This document shows, one piece after another, positions 1 through 5,829 of a DNA stretch of 6,482 bases. Below the pieces are notes generated by a model, which was not told where the DNA came from, did not search any database, and saw only the letters and a program-made list of their open reading frames with translations. Each line of letters begins with the position of its first letter. Position 1 is the stretch's first letter. A program made the position numbers and the translations under genes. Where the stretch lies: the NCBI GenBank assembly GCA_030616425.1, contig JAUWXJ010000129.1, forward strand, positions 1 through 6,482, written 5' to 3'. The DNA is from Desulfobacterales bacterium (GTDB lineage: Bacteria; Desulfobacterota; Desulfobacteria; Desulfobacterales; C00003060).

Positions 1-401
1 ATGCTCATCTGGGCAGACCCGAACATGGGGTAACGACCGCCAGGCACATAACTCCCAACACAGTTGACAGGAATATGTTTGTGTCCCAGTATGATTCCTG
101 GACTGATTTCTACCTCCAAAGGTTTCATGGTCGCAAGTTGAGCTTCCGCAAAGGCGCGGACATTTTTCTGACAAAAATCAGTATCCTGAATAAGCTGTTC
201 ATCACATTTACTAATTGCTTCATTGATCTGCTGTTCGCTTAGCTCGAAACTGGTAGGATTCCAATCATCAAACTTTTGACTGTACTTGCGTACAGCATCC
301 ATTCCGTTTTCTCTAAGATCTTGTAGCATTTCTTGAACATACTGTGATGTTTCCGCATCTTCTTCAAAAAGTCGATGACCGCCTTCCTTAATGACTTTCA
401 T
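1..401 (-). CDS. HisD-family NAD-dependent alcohol dehydrogenase, 3' end cut by window edge
   Basis: The first 133 residues are visible, starting at the ATG at 401-399 and running off the left edge with no stop. The diagnostic stretch is VGSYVPGGRYPMFGSAQMS (residues 115-133), the histidinol dehydrogenase 'VG.YVPGG' motif at the entrance to the catalytic domain. Upstream residues fit the HisD N-terminal helices (DLRENGMDAVRKYSQKFD, roughly 28-45). Biosynthetic HisD usually has 'TAPLPSTVLM' after YVPGG. The RYPM..SA.MS version seen here is, from memory, typical of HisD paralogues such as sulfopropanediol 3-dehydrogenase (HpsN) and related polyol dehydrogenases, which oxidise a primary alcohol to an acid in two NAD-dependent steps. 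No histidine-biosynthesis gene is nearby, and an SDR remnant lies directly upstream, so a catabolic paralogue is more likely than true HisD. The family call is firm; the substrate is not known. The gene would be cytoplasmic. Confidence 0.85.
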   Translation of the reverse strand, partial: MKVIKEGGHRLFEEDAETSQYVQEMLQDLRENGMDAVRKYSQKFDDWNPTSFELSEQQINEAISKCDEQLIQDTDFCQKNVRAFAEAQLATMKPLEVEISPGIILGHKHIPVNCVGSYVPGGRYPMFGSAQMS

Positions 402-418
402 GCTCCTCCTCCTCCTTT
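402..418 (-). promoter_or_regulatory. Ribosome binding site made of tandem GGA repeats
   Basis: Reading the minus strand, AAAGGAGGAGGAGGAGC precedes the ATG at 401. Several overlapping GGAGG registers exist. The one at 412-408 leaves a 6-nt spacer and the one at 415-411 leaves 9 nt, both suitable. This fixes the start of the HisD-like gene. The four tandem GGA units are a small microsatellite that could change spacing by slippage; that last point is inference. Confidence 0.75.
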
Positions 419-457
419 GATTTAAAGATTCTGGGCATTCTTTATAAATGCGGATTT

Positions 458-592
458 TTATCCCCTCGAGCCCAGTCGCAATCCCCCGTGAATAGAATAA
501 ACATCTCCATTTATTGCTTCGTTGTGAAACAGTTCGCCAACTAAGGAAGTGAGGATCCTTTAAAGTGGTCTGAGAATCTGAGCTCCGCCTTC
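458..592 (-). pseudogene. C-terminal remnant of a short-chain dehydrogenase/reductase (SDR)
   Basis: From 559 down to the TAA at 460-458 one frame reads RILTSLVGELFHNEAINGD followed by VYSIHGGLRLGSRG and a stop. This is the usual SDR ending: a helix, then 'A.ING.VY.I.GG.RLG', equivalent to 'ITGQ...VDGG' in FabG-like proteins. Upstream in the same frame, after an in-frame TAA at 562-560, EGGAQILRPL (592-563) could continue the same protein. A TGA at 595-593 follows, and no Rossmann nucleotide-binding motif is seen anywhere upstream. Most of the gene is therefore missing and the remainder carries stops. It ends 56 nt before the HisD-like gene, so the two may once have been an SDR-HisD operon. 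The SDR family call for the tail is moderately secure; inclusion of 563-592 is inference. Confidence 0.6.
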
Positions 593-612
593 TCAAATTT
601 TCCAGGCGTTTG

Positions 613-662
613 TCACGAAAACAAAAAAGGTCCCTGACACCTATTATCGTTATGAGACCTTT
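613..662 (-). terminator. Candidate rho-independent terminator after livF
   Basis: On the minus strand, 40 nt past the livF stop, AAAGGTCTC (662-654) pairs with GGGACCTTT (634-626): nine pairs including one G-T wobble. The loop is 19 nt. The 3' side continues as TTTTTTGTTTT. The long loop and modest stem make it weaker than a textbook terminator, but its position at the end of a five-gene operon is right. The 3' arm also belongs to a GGTGTCAGGGACC-TTTTTT sequence that resembles motifs I recall near REP-associated transposases, so it may instead be a repeat scar. Confidence 0.45.
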
Positions 663-701
663 GAGTTGTTCACAAAATGGCTGAAAGTCTGAAGCCTGTT
701 T

Positions 702-1421
702 TTAGATTCCTAGCAGTTGCTTTTTGAGCTCCTCGTTGGCCGTTAGTTCCTCGGATGTACCTTCATGCGCGGTTTTTCCGTCATCCAGAACATAGACCCT
801 GGAACAGATGCGCAAGGCCAAAACCGAATTCTGTTCCACCAAAACGGTCGTTATATTAGTTGAGGCCAGCTCTTCAATTATGTTCATCACTTCACGAACA
901 ATGAGCGGACCCAGTCCCTCGGATGGTTCGTCCAACAAGATCAGATCGGGATTGCCCATCAGGGTTCGGGCGATTGAAAGCATTTGCTGCTCGCCACCTG
1001 AAAGGGTCTCTCCCTTGTGCTTAAGAAGCTCCTTGAGCATTGGGAAATGGCGAAATACCCGGTCAAGGCCCCACTCTCGGTTTTTGCCACCTCTTTTTGT
1101 TCTCGCGATCTCGAGGTTCTGCTGAACCGACAAGGTGGGAAAGATCCGTCGATTATCCGGGACCCAGCCAACCCCTAACTCTGCTATGACGTTGGTCGGC
1201 AGGTTGGTGATATCCTGTCCTTTGAAGGTGATTTTTCCCGTTCTGGCCGGTGTCAGACCAAGAATGCTCCGGAGCGTGGTGGTCTTTCCAGCGCCGTTGC
1301 GCCCCAGAAGGGCTACAGATTCTCCTTCCAGGGCCTTTAGATGAACATCGTGGAGGACGTGGGCCTCCCCGTAGAACGAATTGATCCTATCAACATCCAA
1401 GATGGGCAGTGGTGCAGACAT
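702..1421 (-). CDS. livF: HAAT-family ABC transporter ATP-binding protein LivF
   Basis: This is one of the two cytoplasmic ATPases that drive the Liv importer. In 239 residues it shows Walker A GRNGAGKTT (40-48), ABC signature LSGGEQQ (140-146) and Walker B LILLDEPSEGL (160-170; Asp164, Glu165). At the switch position it has VEQN (195-198). The Gln replacing the usual H-loop His is normal for LivF and separates it from LivG. The Q-loop region reads WVPDNRRIFP (87-96), where most LivF proteins have a VPEGR-like sequence. The length is typical. I chose the ATG at 1421, which overlaps the livG TGA as TGATG, with GGAGG 9 nt upstream inside livG. A TTG one codon earlier (1424, 6-nt spacing) is the alternative. 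Last gene of the operon, with a terminator-like hairpin downstream. Confidence 0.96.
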   Translation of the reverse strand: MSAPLPILDVDRINSFYGEAHVLHDVHLKALEGESVALLGRNGAGKTTTLRSILGLTPARTGKITFKGQDITNLPTNVIAELGVGWVPDNRRIFPTLSVQQNLEIARTKRGGKNREWGLDRVFRHFPMLKELLKHKGETLSGGEQQMLSIARTLMGNPDLILLDEPSEGLGPLIVREVMNIIEELASTNITTVLVEQNSVLALRICSRVYVLDDGKTAHEGTSEELTANEELKKQLLGI

Positions 1422-2164
1422 CAATCTATTCCTCCCAGGTAGGCTTCTTGCACTTGATTATTGGCCTTGATTTCTTCAGGTGACCCTTGGGCGATGACCC
1501 GGCCCTGATGCAATACGGTGATGGTATCGGAAATGGTCAGGACAACATTCATATCATGCTCAATTACGACAATGGTAAGACGTTCGGAGATCTTCTTTAT
1601 GAACTCTTTAATGCGCTCGGTCTCCGAAGAGGGAAGCCCGGATGTTGGTTCATCCATTAACAGTAACTTTGGTTCTGAGGCCAGGGTTATTCCGATTTCC
1701 AGGATTCGCTTGTTGCCATAAGAGAGCTCCTTGGTAGGGATATTCTTGACCGAAGCCAGGCCGATCTCGGCAAGAACCGTTTCTGCCTCCTCGTTTATGT
1801 CATCGAAATATTTAGTGGATCGAAGAAAATGGAACCCCTTTTTCTTGCGCGATTGAACCGCCAACCGAATATTTTCGAATGGCGATATTTCGTTGAATAT
1901 GTTCAGCACCTGAAAAGAACGCGCTATGCCAAGTTCGACGATCTTGTGGATTGGCCAGCCAGTAATGTCCTGCTCCTGGAACAGGATTCTACCACTGTCG
2001 GGCTTATACAACCCTGTCATGATGTTAAAAAGGGTTGTTTTTCCGGCACCATTGGGTCCGATAATGGAGGTGATGGCTCCCTCTTCGATCTTGATGCTGA
2101 TGTCCCGGTTGGCTATTAGCCCGCCAAAATGTTTTTCAATATTTGCCGTCTCAAGAATGGCCAT
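1421..2164 (-). CDS. livG: HAAT-family ABC transporter ATP-binding protein LivG
   Basis: This is the second ATPase of the importer, expected to pair with LivF beneath the LivH-LivM channel. The 247 residues carry Walker A GPNGAGKT (36-43), Q-loop ARSFQ (Gln85), Walker B LLLMDEP (167-173; Asp171, Glu172) and the H-loop IEHDM with His203. The stretch 90-125 (NIFNEISPFENIRLAVQ, then a basic KKKGFHF segment) is the LivG-specific helical insertion, and the C-terminal GRVIAQGSPEEI...YLG matches the family. The signature loop reads LSYGNKR (147-153). LivG normally departs from LSGGQ as L.YG(Q/D)QR, so Asn-Lys here is a mild deviation. The ATG at 2164 follows GGAGG by 8 nt; that site lies at the end of livM, whose stop is 3 nt upstream, implying translational coupling. 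Confidence 0.96.
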   Translation of the reverse strand: MAILETANIEKHFGGLIANRDISIKIEEGAITSIIGPNGAGKTTLFNIMTGLYKPDSGRILFQEQDITGWPIHKIVELGIARSFQVLNIFNEISPFENIRLAVQSRKKKGFHFLRSTKYFDDINEEAETVLAEIGLASVKNIPTKELSYGNKRILEIGITLASEPKLLLMDEPTSGLPSSETERIKEFIKKISERLTIVVIEHDMNVVLTISDTITVLHQGRVIAQGSPEEIKANNQVQEAYLGGID

Positions 2165-2167
2165 CGG

Positions 2168-3142
2168 TCAAACCTCCTCCAAAACTTCTTCCCGTCCGCT
2201 CGCGTGGCCCACCCTGAAGTAGCCAAGGATCCCCTCAGGCAGGAAAAGGATTATAAAGACGATCAGCAGTCCATAAAAAAGATACCAGTGTTCAGTGATC
2301 GAAGAGATGATGTCCCTGATGGCGATGAAAATGGCTGCCCCGAGGATGGGTCCAAAAAAGTTGGTCAGCCCTCCCCCGATCAGGACCATCATGACAACGT
2401 CACCAGATTTCGTCCAGTGCATCGGGTTGGCAAAAGCGCCATGCATGAGCATGGCATAAAGGGCACCGGCAAGACCGGCAAAGATGGCTGAAATCACCAG
2501 GGCTATCCACTTGTATAACACTGAATTGTAGCCCAGGTACTTGGCCCGAACCTCGTTCTGCTTGGTGGCATACAAGACGCTTCCCAAGGGAGAATGAACC
2601 ATTTTCCAGAGTAAGATAAGGCTGACCATGAGGATGACAAAAACGAAATAATAATAGGACAGGATGCCTTCGATCGGGATGCTAAAAAGCCCAAAGAAGG
2701 TCAGTGCGTACCTCTCTATCCCCATGAGGCCATCCTCGCCACCAGTCACACCATCCCATAGGAAAGCAATGAAGAAAAACAGCTGGGTTAAAGCGATGGT
2801 CAAGAGGGCGAAGTAGATCCCCCTTTTCCTGGCCAGAAAGAGCCCCACGATGCCGGCGATCATGCCACAGAACAACATGCTGCCCAGAATCGGAATCCAC
2901 GTCCCAGCGATGATGTGTTGCTGGATCAAGCCACAGATATAGGCACCAGTGCCGAAAAATAGGCCGTGGCCGAATGACGGAAGGCCAGTGTATCCAAGAA
3001 GGATGTTGTACCCCATTGCAAAGATTATCCAAATCATGACCTCAATGGCCAGCGTCATGAAACCGAGCTTCATGATAAACGCCGGCAGGATCAGGAAAAC
3101 GGCAAATGTGATAAACATCGGATGACGAAAGTATCGTACCAT
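2168..3142 (-). CDS. livM: HAAT-family ABC transporter inner-membrane permease LivM
   Basis: This integral membrane subunit forms the translocation path together with LivH. The 324 residues contain repeated hydrophobic segments (for example roughly 9-28, 32-50, 86-104, 161-180, 212-232, 252-275, 286-301). LivM landmarks are GYTGLPSFGHGLFFGTGAY (50-68), RGIYFALLTIA (107-117), TGGEDGL (133-139), the cytoplasmic coupling region SPLGSVLYATKQNEVRAKYLG (184-204; gap-free), and IGGGLTNFFGPILGA (255-269). It ends with LPEGILG (301-307) and a charged tail. The frame stays open to an ATG at 3223, but that would overlap livH by 59 nt and add a hydrophilic 27-residue leader unlike the family. The ATG at 3142 has a GAGG 8 nt upstream and lies 22 nt after the livH stop, so I prefer it. 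Confidence 0.95.
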   Translation of the reverse strand: MVRYFRHPMFITFAVFLILPAFIMKLGFMTLAIEVMIWIIFAMGYNILLGYTGLPSFGHGLFFGTGAYICGLIQQHIIAGTWIPILGSMLFCGMIAGIVGLFLARKRGIYFALLTIALTQLFFFIAFLWDGVTGGEDGLMGIERYALTFFGLFSIPIEGILSYYYFVFVILMVSLILLWKMVHSPLGSVLYATKQNEVRAKYLGYNSVLYKWIALVISAIFAGLAGALYAMLMHGAFANPMHWTKSGDVVMMVLIGGGLTNFFGPILGAAIFIAIRDIISSITEHWYLFYGLLIVFIILFLPEGILGYFRVGHASGREEVLEEV

Positions 3143-3164
3143 TTGTTTAACCTCTTCACCTGTT

Positions 3165-4034
3165 TTACTGCTCAAGCAGAGACTTTTCGCCCATGAGCCC
3201 GCGTGGCCGCACCACGAGAACAATGCCCAGGACGAGGTACATCATCAAATCGGACAGTCTCGGCCAAACCAAAACAGTTAGGCTTTTGGACAGGCCCACG
3301 ATCAGGCCCCCAATAACTGCTCCCCGGAAACTGCCAATGCCACCGATAACGACAATTACGAAAGCCGGCATTAACACCTCCGTTCCCATGGTGGGCTTGA
3401 GGCTCCACATCGGACCGGCAATAACACCTGCGATGCCGGCAAGGGCCGATCCCAGGCCAAAGACTACTGTCCGAATCCTTCGCAGATTCTTACCCAAGGC
3501 CAGCACCATTTCGCTATCAGAGACCCCAGCCTTGATGATGGCGCCGTAGGGGGTCTTCTCCAGAAAGATCCAAACCAAACCGAGCAACACGAGGGCCAGA
3601 GCGGCCATGAACAGTCTGTACTTGGAATACCACATAAAGCCCAGCGAGATCGGGCCGGCCACGAACTTAGGTGCGGCTATGGAGTAACCAATCTTGCCCC
3701 AGACGATGCGGATGATCTCCTCAAAGGCCATGGCCATGCCCAATGTCATGAGGAGGCCCAACAACGGATCTTTCCCATAAATCCTTCTGACCGCAGACCA
3801 TTCGATGAACAGGCCGATGATACCCACCAACAAAGGTGCGATGATAAGGGATGCCCAATAGCCAAGGTATGGTTGCAGGGTGAGAGCAAAATAGGCGCCC
3901 AGGGCGAACAAGGCACCATGACTAAAGTTAATGACCTCCATGACACCCAGAATCAGCATGAAGCCCAAGGCCATGACAGCGAAAAGGAGACCCAAAATCA
4001 GCCCGTTGAACAGCTGGGAGTAAAATTCTGCCAT
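3165..4034 (-). CDS. livH: HAAT-family ABC transporter inner-membrane permease LivH
   Basis: This is the partner permease of LivM. The 289 residues are mostly hydrophobic, with about eight membrane segments by eye. LivH landmarks are VINFSHGALFALGAY (34-48), the coupling-helix region TPYGAIIKAGVSDSEMVLALG (161-181), GSALAGIAGVIAGP (195-208), VIGGIGSFRGAVIGGLIVG (229-247) and the terminal VVRPRGLMG (274-282). The length is normal. Two ATGs are adjacent (4037 and 4034). The Shine-Dalgarno GAGG ends 3 nt before the first and 6 nt before the second, so the second is the better start; the difference is one Met. It is separated from livK by 78 nt, which hold a strong hairpin, whereas the downstream genes are tightly packed. 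Confidence 0.95.
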   Translation of the reverse strand: MAEFYSQLFNGLILGLLFAVMALGFMLILGVMEVINFSHGALFALGAYFALTLQPYLGYWASLIIAPLLVGIIGLFIEWSAVRRIYGKDPLLGLLMTLGMAMAFEEIIRIVWGKIGYSIAAPKFVAGPISLGFMWYSKYRLFMAALALVLLGLVWIFLEKTPYGAIIKAGVSDSEMVLALGKNLRRIRTVVFGLGSALAGIAGVIAGPMWSLKPTMGTEVLMPAFVIVVIGGIGSFRGAVIGGLIVGLSKSLTVLVWPRLSDLMMYLVLGIVLVVRPRGLMGEKSLLEQ

Positions 4035-4070
4035 CATTCACCTCAAACATAGATTATTGGATAGACCAAT

Positions 4071-4101
4071 GGTTGGGTCTCCCAAGAGCGGAGACCCAAC
4101 C
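4071..4101 (-). promoter_or_regulatory. 12-bp perfect hairpin in the livK-livH intergenic region
   Basis: GGTTGGGTCTCC (4071-4082) is exactly complementary to GGAGACCCAACC (4090-4101), with a 7-nt loop. On the livK transcript it starts 11 nt after the livK stop codon. The sequence beyond it (ATTGGTCTATCC) has no T-run, so it is not a standard terminator in that direction. Hairpins here commonly protect the 3' end of the binding-protein mRNA or cause partial termination, so that far more binding protein than permease is made. That function is inferred from other binding-protein operons. Confidence 0.6.
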
Positions 4102-4112
4102 CACCATCAGTT

Positions 4113-5360
4113 TTACTTATACGGCTCGAGCTTACAAGGATTCTCCGCTCGACTTCGGACAATGTCTGGGCCTTTCATTGAACCGATGACTCTGTAGAAG
4201 TCGGTTAAATCCTTTGCTTCTTTGGCTGTTTTGGCCTTGGCGATGTATACCTCCTGGACGAACTGGTGGTCCCATGGCCGGATATAGGTGGGGAAATTTT
4301 TCATATTATCATAGATGGTGTGCCCTTCCAGGGCCCTGATAATATCATTCGTCTTTAGGCTCTTGGCCCGTTCGACGGCCCGAAGCATTGTCCTGGTGCC
4401 GATATAGCCTTGATAGGTATTATTCTCGGGAATAGGAATCTTGGCATTAGGCCAGCGTTTTTTGTACTTGGCCACAAATTCCTTAGTCCCAGGGGTATCC
4501 AACAAGTGATACCACTCGATGGCAAAGGTCCCTATATTCTTTCCCAGACCCACCGTCCAAGCGTCTGAGTAGTCTCTAAGACTAAAACCAAACCGGAAAT
4601 CCTTATCTATGCCGAACTCGAAAATCTGCTCCATCATAGCAGTATTGTCCACACCCCCGATGGTGCACATGATTATGTCAGGCTTGGGCTTGAGGTTTCT
4701 GATCTTGATCAGGTAAGAGCTGAAGTCCCTTGTTCCTAAGGGGATCAAGGATTCACCCAATTCTTTTCCGCCTTCTTTCTTAAGGATCGAACGGAACTCT
4801 TTGGTGCCAGATCTGCCCCAGGTGTAGTCGTGAGTAATGAAGTACCAGTTTTTGCCGATGTTCCTGGCGATCCATGGAGCGACGCCAAAAACCAGCATAT
4901 GGTTGTTGGGTCCGACCCGGAAATTGGTTCGATGGCAATACTTGCCCGTGCATGTGCTGGAGTTAGTGTTGGTGTTGAAATAGACGGTGTTTCCCCGTTG
5001 AGCCACCTCAGAGATGGCGACGGCACACGATGACGAAACAGCGCCCAGCATGAAGTGGACCTTATTACGCTCCATTAGTTTCTTGGCCTTGCGGGCCGCA
5101 GCCGACGGATCGGTCTCGGTGTCCTCAACGGTCATCTTAATCTTCTTGCCGAGCACTCCGCCCCTGGCGTTGAATTCCTCCACAGCCATGGTCATGCCCC
5201 GCCGTTCGGCAGCACCCATGTCGGCGTAGTTGCCGCTAGCCGGGCTGATAACTCCCATACGGACCACGTCATCAGCAGCAAGCCCCAGATTGGTGAACAT
5301 AAACAGGGTCAGTAGAAAAACCATTCCAAATCCAACTATTTTTGTTGATTTTCCCATCAT
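4113..5360 (-). CDS. livK: Periplasmic substrate-binding protein of a HAAT-type ABC importer (LivK-like)
   Basis: This is the substrate receptor of the transporter. Residues 1-29 form a Sec signal peptide: basic KSTK, hydrophobic core IVGFGMVFLLTLFMF, and cleavage near LGLA-AD. There is no lipobox cysteine, so the protein should be soluble in the periplasm. The mature part is a type I periplasmic binding fold (Peripl_BP_6): VRMGVISPASG (33-43), MAVEEFNARGGVLGKKI (58-74), DYTWGRSG (178-185) and RDFSSYLIKI (211-220). At 415 residues it is longer than E. coli LivJ/LivK (about 345-350 mature), with extra length mainly at the C-terminus. Cys137 and Cys142 (CTGKYC) could form a disulphide. The ligand cannot be deduced. 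Its start has AAAGGAGGT, with GGAGG 5 nt before the first ATG (5360) and 8 nt before a second, adjacent one. The hairpin downstream suggests it is expressed above livHMGF. Confidence 0.93.
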   Translation of the reverse strand: MMGKSTKIVGFGMVFLLTLFMFTNLGLAADDVVRMGVISPASGNYADMGAAERRGMTMAVEEFNARGGVLGKKIKMTVEDTETDPSAAARKAKKLMERNKVHFMLGAVSSSCAVAISEVAQRGNTVYFNTNTNSSTCTGKYCHRTNFRVGPNNHMLVFGVAPWIARNIGKNWYFITHDYTWGRSGTKEFRSILKKEGGKELGESLIPLGTRDFSSYLIKIRNLKPKPDIIMCTIGGVDNTAMMEQIFEFGIDKDFRFGFSLRDYSDAWTVGLGKNIGTFAIEWYHLLDTPGTKEFVAKYKKRWPNAKIPIPENNTYQGYIGTRTMLRAVERAKSLKTNDIIRALEGHTIYDNMKNFPTYIRPWDHQFVQEVYIAKAKTAKEAKDLTDFYRVIGSMKGPDIVRSRAENPCKLEPYK

Positions 5361-5393
5361 TTCTACCTCCTTTTACTTTTAGGGTTATTGTTA

Positions 5394-5412
5394 ATGCCCG
5401 GTAAACGGGCAT
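5394..5412 (-). promoter_or_regulatory. Small inverted repeat in the livK leader
   Basis: ATGCCCG (5394-5400) and CGGGCAT (5406-5412) are perfect complements around a 5-nt spacer. The repeat lies 34 nt upstream of the livK start and about 31 nt downstream of the candidate -10. It is not followed by a T-run. It could be an operator half-site pair or a leader hairpin that affects stability or translation. Nothing in the sequence says which, and a 7-bp repeat can arise by chance. Confidence 0.35.
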
Positions 5413-5443
5413 GGGAGAAACCTTTGCCATTTTCACGATACCT

Positions 5444-5473
5444 CTAGTACTATGTTAAGAGCCTTCATGTCAA
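5444..5473 (-). promoter_or_regulatory. Candidate sigma70 promoter for the liv operon
   Basis: On the minus strand, a perfect TTGACA (5473-5468) is followed after 18 bp by TACTAG (5449-5444), which matches TATAAT at only three of six positions. An A-rich stretch (GAAAAAAC) lies just upstream of the -35. Transcription would begin near 5437, giving a leader of roughly 75 nt that contains the 5394-5412 repeat. The strong -35 with a weak -10 would suit an activator-dependent promoter, which is inference. It lies at the edge of the transposase remnant. Confidence 0.45.
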
Positions 5474-5508
5474 GTTTTTTCATAAAGACATCCTTTTTGT
5501 CCTACTCA

Positions 5509-5736
5509 AATGGACTGACTGAGAGTATAGCCGTGGGCAGCAAACGATTCGTGGAAGCGACTAAGGATCGGCTTGGGATAAAAGCAAAAGAGCGGCGAGT
5601 GCTGGGGGAAGATGGGTCATATGACCTTCGAGAACCAGCAGCCGCTTATGGGCGTGATTTTGGCCCTAAGAATGGCTCTTTAAGGCTCGAGAGCACCTAT
5701 TTTTGGAATGTTTATCCTGAAATATTAATAAGATAG
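5509..5736 (+). pseudogene. C-terminal remnant of a REP-associated (Y1/IS200-like) transposase
   Basis: This plus-strand frame encodes TESIAVGSKRFVEATKDRLG, then a basic stretch (KAKERRVLG), then YDLREPAAAYGRDFGPKNG, and ends LESTYFWNVYPEILIR with a stop at 5734-5736. From memory, the order 'IAVGS..F(V/I)E..K..LG...R', 'Y.LREP...Y...F..KN' and a final 'YFWN' is the conserved C-terminal tail of long REP-associated tyrosine transposases. No HUH motif or catalytic Tyr precedes it. The frame is open back to an ATG at 5452, but those ~19 residues look like AT-rich noise and overlap the liv promoter. It is the only gene-like segment on the plus strand and is almost certainly not functional. The family assignment rests on recalled pattern, so it is moderate. 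Confidence 0.5.
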
Positions 5737-5829
5737 CTTGGTCCGACCCCAGCTGACAAGAATCGGAAATGGCCCCCGGGCGTGAGCCCATGGGTGTCTA
5801 CTCTAACACCACCAACTAGTAGTCTATGG

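Noticed and set aside
643..672. Promoter-like TGAACA-18-GATAAT on the minus strand ahead of the SDR/HisD remnants
   Set aside because: The -10 is good (5 of 6), but it lies in the loop of the terminator-like hairpin and the -35 matches only 4 of 6. Too weak to call in AT-rich DNA.
2129..2491. Plus-strand open frame of 120 codons
   Set aside because: It is antisense to livM and the start of livG, which have full conserved motifs. Its translation is hydrophilic, low in recognisable motifs and has no ribosome site.
3143..3223. 27-codon N-terminal extension of livM
   Set aside because: It would overlap livH by 59 nt and encode a hydrophilic leader not found in LivM. A GAGG site supports the ATG at 3142.
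3193..3549. Plus-strand open frame of 118 codons antisense to livH
   Set aside because: It shadows well-conserved livH codons; the Pro/Thr/Arg-rich translation is what the reverse complement of membrane-protein codons gives.
5452..5508. ATG at 5452 as a real start of a small plus-strand gene
   Set aside because: There is no ribosome site. The first ~19 residues are AT-rich noise overlapping the liv promoter; recognisable homology begins only near 5509.
5740..5750. GGTCCGACCCC just after the transposase remnant as the element's end
   Set aside because: It resembles sequences I recall near such elements, but a similar string occurs by chance inside livK coding sequence (near 4909), so it cannot be called without genome copies to compare.
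5771..5810. Short inverted repeats (GGGC-GTGA-GCCC and GGTGT-N8-ACACC) as a terminator for the isomerase gene
   Set aside because: Stems of 4-5 bp with no T-run in the direction of transcription; not strong enough to annotate.
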